The translations under genes were made by a program, and so were the position numbers. DNA of 19,254 nt, from contig CAYPIE010000104.1 of the NCBI GenBank assembly GCA_964410665.1, positions 1-19,254 of the forward strand. Reading direction: 5' to 3'. Below the pieces are notes generated by a model. The model saw only the letters and a program-made list of their open reading frames with translations. It made no database searches and was not told the origin of the DNA. Below are positions 14,124-19,254 of this stretch, piece after piece (position 1 is the stretch's first letter; each line of letters begins with the position of its first letter). Source of the DNA: CAYPIE01 sp964410665 (GTDB taxonomy: Bacteria > Planctomycetota > Planctomycetia > Gemmatales > Gemmataceae).

Positions 14124-15056
14124 TCACATTCTGGGATGCCAACTCGCCCTTGTCAATTCAACGCTCTGGAAACGCCCGCCGGGAATTCGACGAAACCAGG
14201 TCCGTTGCTGTTTGGCAAACTGCCGGGTTCGGGTCTGAATTTGCCGCACGGCCGTGTCCAGATCCATCGCCCCCTCGAGGTGGGCAAATAGTTCGGCGTA
14301 ACCCACCGCCTGACGGGCTTGTCGACTCAATGGCCTAGACGCTTGTCGAAGTCGTCGGCATTCATCCAGCCAGCCGATTTCCAACATGGCCAAGACACGT
14401 TGATTAATTCGGGCATAAAGTTCTGCCCGTGGCCAATCCAGGATCACACACCGCGGCGTCCTCTCCTCTGGGCTCACCTGCGTGGCGGGTGGCTGCCGCC
14501 ACTCCTGTTGCCAGTCACTGATCGGCCGCCCAGTCAACTCCCAGACCTCGAGGGCGCGGACCACCCGGCGTAGATCATTGGGGTGCAAACGGTGGGCGGT
14601 CTCCGGATCCGCCTGTGTCAGACGAGCATAGAGCGTGTGCACCCCGGTGGCCATCGCCTCGGCCTCGAGTCGTTGCCGCAGTTCGACACTGGCAGGTGGC
14701 CCGGGAAACAGCCCGTGTATCAGTGCCATTAAGTATAGCGGGGTTCCGCCGACAAACAGGACAATCTTGCCACGTTTTTCGATGGCTCGACAAGCGATAG
14801 CGGCCTGGTCCAACCACCAGGCGACCGTGCCCGCTTGCCACGGGTCGAGCACATCGATCAAGGCATGGGGCACACGCTGACGCTGCGCCACGGTCGGCTT
14901 GGCCGTCCCAACATCCAGACCTCGATACAGCGTCATCGAGTCCATGCTGATAATCTCCGCCCCCCAACGCTCGGCCAGCTCGAGCGCCAGTTCAGACTTC
15001 CCGGCCCCCGTGGGTCCAGTCAGCACATAGGCATGATCAAATGGCTCTTGAAACAT
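14124..15056 (-). CDS. miaA: tRNA dimethylallyltransferase (MiaA)
   Basis: 311 residues, the usual size, from ATG at 15056; the frame is open to 15212 but the extra residues are unlike MiaA. Seen: P-loop VLTGPTGAGKSELALE (GPTGAGKS at 14-21), SMDSMTLYRGLDVGTAKPT (38-55), PHALIDVLDP, FVGGTPLYLMALIHG, RRVVRALEVWELTGRPIS and QAVGYAE. Role: adds a dimethylallyl group to adenosine 37 of tRNAs that read UNN codons, in the cytosol. The ribosome site is weak (GGA about 8 bases upstream). The promoter should lie in 15057-15252, shared with the divergent cytochrome gene. Confidence 0.96.
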   Translation of the reverse strand: MFQEPFDHAYVLTGPTGAGKSELALELAERWGAEIISMDSMTLYRGLDVGTAKPTVAQRQRVPHALIDVLDPWQAGTVAWWLDQAAIACRAIEKRGKIVLFVGGTPLYLMALIHGLFPGPPASVELRQRLEAEAMATGVHTLYARLTQADPETAHRLHPNDLRRVVRALEVWELTGRPISDWQQEWRQPPATQVSPEERTPRCVILDWPRAELYARINQRVLAMLEIGWLDECRRLRQASRPLSRQARQAVGYAELFAHLEGAMDLDTAVRQIQTRTRQFAKQQRTWFRRIPGGRFQSVELTRASWHPRM

Positions 15057-15156
15057 CTTGTTTTTCCGTTTTTCGTTGCGAAATCGCTGGAGAGTAGCTA
15101 TGGTGGTCTGGGAGATTGCGCTGGGATCTGCCCGCCCGCCCCAACCCCGCCATATG

Positions 15157-15172
15157 CTCAGGTCGTCCTGAG
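15157..15172. promoter_or_regulatory. 6-bp hairpin in the miaA/cytochrome divergent region
   Basis: CTCAGG, loop TCGT, CCTGAG in the 196-bp gap between miaA and the DUF1592 gene. It is a possible operator or RNA hairpin. No convincing sigma-70 boxes were found nearby. Confidence 0.25.
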
Positions 15173-15252
15173 ATTCCGACCAGATACTCGTGTACCTCGC
15201 CCTGCATTCCAACCCACTAATGATCCAACGCTGATCCAGTCAGGAGTTTGCG

Positions 15253-17625
15253 ATGCTGAAGGTGCGTTGGCCCCTTCTCACCCTCGCCATCCTTGCCTGG
15301 GGGGTGTGCTGGCACCGTCCCATGGCCGAGATGCGTGCGCAGACGGCTTCTAAGGCGGATCCCGTAGCCGATCCGTCGAAGGCTGCCCAAGCGGCCTTTG
15401 ATGCCAAGATCCTTCCGTTTCTGAAAACCTATTGTACCCATTGCCACGGTGATCGCCGCGATCGCGCGGGGATCAATCTTGAAGTCTACACGCATGTCAC
15501 TCAGGCCATGCAAGACCGTGACGTTTGGGTGAAGGTTCGCGAAAACTTGTTAAGTGGCCAGATGCCCCCGAAACGCGAAGCCCAGCCCGCGCAGAACGAG
15601 CGGGAAGCTGTCGCCCGCTGGATTAAAGACCAGCTGACGCGTATCGACTGTGGTAAGGCCCTCAACCCCGGCCGAGTCACCCTGCGGCGGCTCAACCGGG
15701 CCGAGTATAACAACACCATCCGCGACCTGGTCGGCGTCGACTTCCGTCCTGCCGATGACTTCCCCAGCGACGATGTTGGCTACGGCTTTGACAACATCGG
15801 CGACGTGCTCTCCATGCCGCCGATTCTTCTGGAGAAGTACCTGGCTGCGGCCGAAAAGATTGCCAAACAGGCAATCGTCGATGTCCACAATATCCCAGTA
15901 TCCGAGCAGTCGTTCCGCGGCAACGCCCTGCGGCGCGGCCGGGGCGTCGTACGCGAGCGCGGTTACCATGTCTTTTCCACCAACGCCACCTGCCATCTGT
16001 ACTTCACCTTCTCGCACACCGGCGACTACCTCTTCCGGCTGCGTGCCCACGGGGACCAGGCAGGTGATGAGCCCGTGCGAGTACGGCTCGACGTCGACGG
16101 CAAGCCGGTCAAGACCTTCGAGGTGCACTCCGACAACCGCCGCAAGCCAGACACGCTAGAGGTACGGGTCAAGGGCATTCAGAAAGGACGACGGCGAGTC
16201 GCCGTGTCATTCATCAACGACTACTACAACAAGGACGCTGCGGAGGGCCGCAAAGACCGCAACCTCTGGCTGCGTTCGCTTGGCATTCAGGGGCCGTTCA
16301 ACGCGGTACCGCCGCCATTGCCCGAGTCGCACCGACGCGTGATGATCACCCTGCCCAACGACGCCGGTGATGAGCTGCGGGCGGCTCGGGAGATCCTAGC
16401 CGACTTTGCCCGCCGGGCGTACCGCCGGCCCGTGACCGACCAAGAGGTGGAGCGGCTACTGAAGTTTGTCAAGCTGGCCAAGTCCAAAGGGGAAGCGTTT
16501 GAGGGCCAGATTCGTCTGGCCATGCAGGCAGTGCTGGTGTCACCACACTTCCTATTCAAAGTCGAGCAAGACCCGCAGGGCGAGGCGACCAAGCGGCGGA
16601 TCGATGCATTTGAGTTTGCCACCCGCTTGAGCTACTTTTTGTGGTCAAGCATGCCGGATGAGGAGCTGTTCCGCTTGGCCGAGCAAGGCAAGCTGCGTGA
16701 GCCGGCCATCCTCCAGGCCCAAGTGAAACGGATGCTCAAAGATCCCAAAGCTGAGGCGTTAGTGAACAACTTCGCCGGGCAGTGGCTACAGCTTCGCCGC
16801 CTGGCCGAGCTTCAGCCCGACGTGGAAACGTTTCCGACCTGGAGTGATGACTTGAAGGCCGACATGGTCCGCGAGACCGAGCTGTTCTTCGAGCATGTCG
16901 TCCGCGACAATCGACCGGTGCTGGAGTTCCTAGATGCCAATTATACTTTTTTGAATGAACGATTATCAAAACATTACCGAATCTCCGGGGTCCAAGGGCC
17001 AAAGTTTCGCCGCGTCGAACTGCCCGATGAACGCCGTGGCGGTCTCATCACCCAGGCCAGTGTGCTGACGGTGACCTCGAATCCAACCCGGACCTCACCG
17101 GTCAAGCGCGGCAAGTGGGTGCTGGAAAACATTCTGGGCACCCCGCCGCCGCCGCCGCCACCGGATGCCGGTGAACTGCCCGAGGGGGATGGTGAAGAAC
17201 TCAAGGGAAGTCTGCGCGAACGGCTAGTGATGCATCGTCAGTCGGCCATTTGCGCTTCCTGCCACCAGCGAATGGACCCGATTGGTTTTGCCCTGGAAAA
17301 CTTCGATGGCATCGGCCAGTGGCGCGACCGTGATGGCAAGTTCGCCATCGATGCCTCGGGTGAGCTCCCCGATGGCTCGACCTTTACCGGACCGCAGCAA
17401 CTGCGGCAGATCTTGATCAACAAGGGCGATCTGTTCCGCAAGTGTCTGACGGAAAAGCTGATGACCTACGCCCTGGGTCGGGGTTTGGAATATTACGACT
17501 CTTGTGTCGTCGAGGAAATCGCCCAAAGCCTCGAGCAATCGAATGACCGCTTTTCATCGTTAGTCCTGGCGATCGTGACCAGTGAACCGTTTCAGTTTCG
17601 CACCAAGAAAGGGGAAACGCCGTGA
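15253..17625 (+). CDS. DUF1592-type secreted dihaem cytochrome (DUF1587/1595/1592/1588/1585)
   Basis: 790 residues. Seen in order: an N-terminal hydrophobic export signal (about 6-19); haem c motif CTHCH (61-65); DUF1587 (about 144-205, LNRAEYNNTIRDLVG); a beta-rich domain (about 225-345) that may be a carbohydrate-binding-like module; DUF1595 (about 375-435, ARRAYRRPVTDQEV); DUF1592 (about 450-570, FATRLSYFLWSSMPDEELF); DUF1588 (about 570-680, RGGLITQASVLTVTSNPTRT) with a poly-proline run (631-637) and a second haem motif CASCH (667-671); and DUF1585 (about 700-785, LGRGLEYYDSC). Family knowledge: abundant in Planctomycetes, almost always paired with DUF1552, function unproven. ATG at 15253 with AGGAG 7 bases upstream. 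The stop overlaps the next start as GTGA. Confidence 0.95.
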   Translation: MLKVRWPLLTLAILAWGVCWHRPMAEMRAQTASKADPVADPSKAAQAAFDAKILPFLKTYCTHCHGDRRDRAGINLEVYTHVTQAMQDRDVWVKVRENLLSGQMPPKREAQPAQNEREAVARWIKDQLTRIDCGKALNPGRVTLRRLNRAEYNNTIRDLVGVDFRPADDFPSDDVGYGFDNIGDVLSMPPILLEKYLAAAEKIAKQAIVDVHNIPVSEQSFRGNALRRGRGVVRERGYHVFSTNATCHLYFTFSHTGDYLFRLRAHGDQAGDEPVRVRLDVDGKPVKTFEVHSDNRRKPDTLEVRVKGIQKGRRRVAVSFINDYYNKDAAEGRKDRNLWLRSLGIQGPFNAVPPPLPESHRRVMITLPNDAGDELRAAREILADFARRAYRRPVTDQEVERLLKFVKLAKSKGEAFEGQIRLAMQAVLVSPHFLFKVEQDPQGEATKRRIDAFEFATRLSYFLWSSMPDEELFRLAEQGKLREPAILQAQVKRMLKDPKAEALVNNFAGQWLQLRRLAELQPDVETFPTWSDDLKADMVRETELFFEHVVRDNRPVLEFLDANYTFLNERLSKHYRISGVQGPKFRRVELPDERRGGLITQASVLTVTSNPTRTSPVKRGKWVLENILGTPPPPPPPDAGELPEGDGEELKGSLRERLVMHRQSAICASCHQRMDPIGFALENFDGIGQWRDRDGKFAIDASGELPDGSTFTGPQQLRQILINKGDLFRKCLTEKLMTYALGRGLEYYDSCVVEEIAQSLEQSNDRFSSLVLAIVTSEPFQFRTKKGETP

Positions 17626-18974
17626 ATCCACGCAACCGAATTTCCCGCCGGACGATGCTCAAGGGTCTGGGTACGGCGCTTGCCCTGCCCATGCTCGACA
17701 TCATGAAGCCGTTGGCCAGCACCGCCGCCGCGGCCGAAGCCACGACCGGACCGCGTCGCGCCGCCTTCTTCTATGTCCCCAACGGCATCCACATGCCCGG
17801 CTGGACGCCAGAAAGCACCGGCGCTCTGGGCAGCTTGCCCGAGGTCTTGACCTCGCTGCAGCCGGTCAAGGACAAGCTGCTGGTACTCAGCGGTCTGACC
17901 CTCGACAAGGCGCGGGCCAATGGCGATGGTGCGGGGGACCACGCCCGCGCCATGGCCGCATTCCTGACCGGTCAGCAGCCGCGCAAAACGCATGGTGCCG
18001 ATATTCGTGCGGGGATCTCGGCCGATCAGTGGATGGCCAAGGGCGTCGGTCAGTACACGCGTTTGCCCTCGCTGGAGCTGGGCATCGAGCCAGGCCGCCA
18101 GGCCGGTGCCTGTGACTCGGGCTATAGCTGTGCCTACCAGTCCAACTTGTCCTGGCGCAGCGACACGACGCCGAACGCCAAGGAAGTCGACCCGGCCCAA
18201 GTGTTCGACCGGTTATTCGGCAGCAACAACGACCGCGAACTCGCCGCGAGCCGCGCCCGCCGCGAACAGTACCAAGAGAGCATCCTGGACTTCGTCATGG
18301 AGGACGCCCGACAACTGCAAAAGAACCTCGGCCGCGGCGACCAACAGAAGCTGGACGAGTATCTGACCAGCGTGCGTGAGCTGGAGCAGCGCATCGAACG
18401 CATTCGCAACGACCGCGATCGCAAGCCAGTGCCCAAGCCAGACCTGGCTCGTCCGGATGGCATCCCCGAAGAACTGGCCGAGCACATTCGACTCATGTGC
18501 GACCTGCTCGTGCTGGCTTTCCAGACTGACCTGACCCGGATCGCCACCTTCCCGTTTGCCAACGAAGGCAGCAATCGCCCCTATCCGTTCATCGGTGTTC
18601 GCGATGGCCACCACGACCTCTCGCACCACGGCAACAATGATGAGAAGCAGGCCAAGATCGCCAAGATCAACCGCTTCCACATGGAGCAGTTTGGCTATCT
18701 GGTCCACAAGCTCGATTCAATCCCCGAAGGTCAGGGCACGCTCCTGGACAGCTGCATGCTGGTCTACGGCAGCGGCAACGCCGACGGCAACCGTCACGAA
18801 CACCACAACCTGCCGATCTTGGTCGCCGGCTCTGGCGGCAATGCTTTCGAGACTGGCCGGCACCTGCAGTTCCCGCGTGAGACGCCGTTGATGAATCTGT
18901 ACCGGCGGATGTTCGAGGTGATGGGCACCCCGGCGTCGGAGTTCGGCGACAGCACCGGCGTGCTCAAAGTCTAA
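17622..18974 (+). CDS. DUF1552 protein with Tat-type signal
   Basis: 450 residues. Seen: a twin-arginine signal ISRRTMLKGLGTALALPML (Arg9-Arg10), and a mature part with AAFFYVPNGIHMPGW, ARAMAAFLTG, LPSLELGIEPG, LVYGSGNADGNRHEHHNLP and IRLMCDLLVLAFQTDLTRIATF, the signatures of DUF1552. The family resembles the alkaline-phosphatase-like/DUF1501 export group, with conserved His and Asp residues that could bind metal (inference). It starts with GTG at 17622, preceded by AGGGG with 7 bases spacing and overlapping the stop of the upstream gene by GTGA, so the two are translationally coupled. It is probably exported folded, together with the dihaem partner. Function is unproven. Confidence 0.95.
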   Translation: MNPRNRISRRTMLKGLGTALALPMLDIMKPLASTAAAAEATTGPRRAAFFYVPNGIHMPGWTPESTGALGSLPEVLTSLQPVKDKLLVLSGLTLDKARANGDGAGDHARAMAAFLTGQQPRKTHGADIRAGISADQWMAKGVGQYTRLPSLELGIEPGRQAGACDSGYSCAYQSNLSWRSDTTPNAKEVDPAQVFDRLFGSNNDRELAASRARREQYQESILDFVMEDARQLQKNLGRGDQQKLDEYLTSVRELEQRIERIRNDRDRKPVPKPDLARPDGIPEELAEHIRLMCDLLVLAFQTDLTRIATFPFANEGSNRPYPFIGVRDGHHDLSHHGNNDEKQAKIAKINRFHMEQFGYLVHKLDSIPEGQGTLLDSCMLVYGSGNADGNRHEHHNLPILVAGSGGNAFETGRHLQFPRETPLMNLYRRMFEVMGTPASEFGDSTGVLKV

Positions 18975-19003
18975 TTTGCGTCTAACCGCCTCCAGAACCA
19001 GAA

Positions 19004-19110
19004 GCGCTTGCGTTGCGGGGAAAGAGGCAGAGGCGCTTGCGCTGCGGGGAAAGAGGCAGAGGCGCTTGCGCTGCGGGGAAAGAGACAGAGGCGCTTGCGC
19101 TGCGGGGAAC
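19004..19110 (+). repeat. 29-bp tandem repeat array, right edge (about 3.7 units)
   Basis: Units begin at 19004, 19033, 19062 and 19091, each GCGCTTGCG then TTGCGGGG or CTGCGGGG then AAAGAGGCAGAG or a one-base variant. The spacing is exactly 29 bp with no spacers. A degenerate fifth unit, GAGGCGGTTGCGACGGCGG, follows at 19141-19159. The array starts 30 bp after the DUF1552 stop. It is the same family as the left-edge array, in the same orientation relative to the upstream gene but inverted in the window. Confidence 0.92.
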
Positions 19111-19129
19111 CCCGGACTGACGTCCGGGG
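19110..19129 (+). repeat. Perfect 8-bp hairpin with a second core copy downstream
   Basis: CCCCGGAC, loop TGAC, GTCCGGGG. The 14-base core CCGGACTGACGTCC recurs at 19211-19224, where only the inner GGAC/GTCC pairs. There is no T tract. It could stabilise the DUF1552 messenger end or be part of a dispersed REP-like element. The rest of 19130-19254 has no gene that I can support. Confidence 0.7.
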
Positions 19130-19254
19130 CTCGCCTTTCGGAGGCGGTTGCGACGGCGGAAGGGATTGACAGCAACGATCTTGATGGCAAGCGTCTGTCT
19201 AGGCAGAGCTCCGGACTGACGTCCTTCGCCAGAGAAGAGACTGTGCACTGCGCA

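Noticed and set aside
15057..15212. N-terminal extension of MiaA by 52 residues
   Set aside because: The extra residues are unlike MiaA and would push into the divergent promoter region; ATG at 15056 gives normal family length.
19004..19110. CRISPR array
   Set aside because: The 29-bp units abut directly with no unique spacers and no cas genes are near.
18717..19190. 157-residue minus-strand frame overlapping the DUF1552 gene end
   Set aside because: It is antisense to a strong DUF1552 match and its N-terminal part is made of repeat sequence.
18982..19248. 88-residue minus-strand frame across the right repeats, with repeated peptide motifs
   Set aside because: The repeated peptide comes from the 29-bp repeat, whose period is not a multiple of three, and there is no ribosome site or neighbour support.

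Overview
The window looks like a piece of a Planctomycetota chromosome, roughly 60% GC by eye. The strongest marker is the DUF1592-type dihaem cytochrome / DUF1552 pair at the right. Enlarged signal peptidases I with inserted domains, a planctomycete-style exported CNHC thioredoxin and a GT87-like membrane glycosyltransferase support this. The genus cannot be set from the sequence alone. No RNA genes, insertion sequences, integrases or CRISPR arrays were seen.

Layout. (1) 10132 down to 76, minus strand: eight tightly packed genes in the order lepA, signal peptidase I copy A, signal peptidase I copy B, a YbgC-type thioesterase, a TolQ/ExbB-like protein, a TolR/ExbD-like protein, a triple-TM protein with a possible ExbD-like C-terminal domain, and a large membrane-anchored GTPase-like protein. 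This joins the classical lepA-lepB order to the classical ybgC-tolQ-tolR order, but the expected TolA, TolB and Pal are absent and a P-loop GTPase closes the run. (2) 10382-13210, plus strand: an exported thioredoxin-like protein with its own strong terminator, a lipoprotein thioredoxin, and a GT87-like polytopic transferase. (3) 15056 down to 13354, minus strand: miaA and an FHA-domain protein. (4) 15253-18974, plus strand: the overlapping DUF1592 and DUF1552 genes. (5) Both ends of the window carry the same 29-bp tandem repeat family. The two arrays are inverted relative to each other but lie in the same orientation downstream of the nearest gene.

How the genes work together. The eight-gene run is mostly about the cell envelope: translation quality control (LepA), secretory preprotein processing (two SPases), and a proton-channel-like stator (TolQ/R-like) that could power or be gated by a GTPase with a very large extracytoplasmic part. 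That last four- or five-gene module is the best candidate here for an undescribed system. The two plus-strand thioredoxin-fold proteins act outside the cytoplasm. The DUF1592/DUF1552 pair is a common planctomycete-type secreted cytochrome with its Tat-type partner, whose substrate is unknown.
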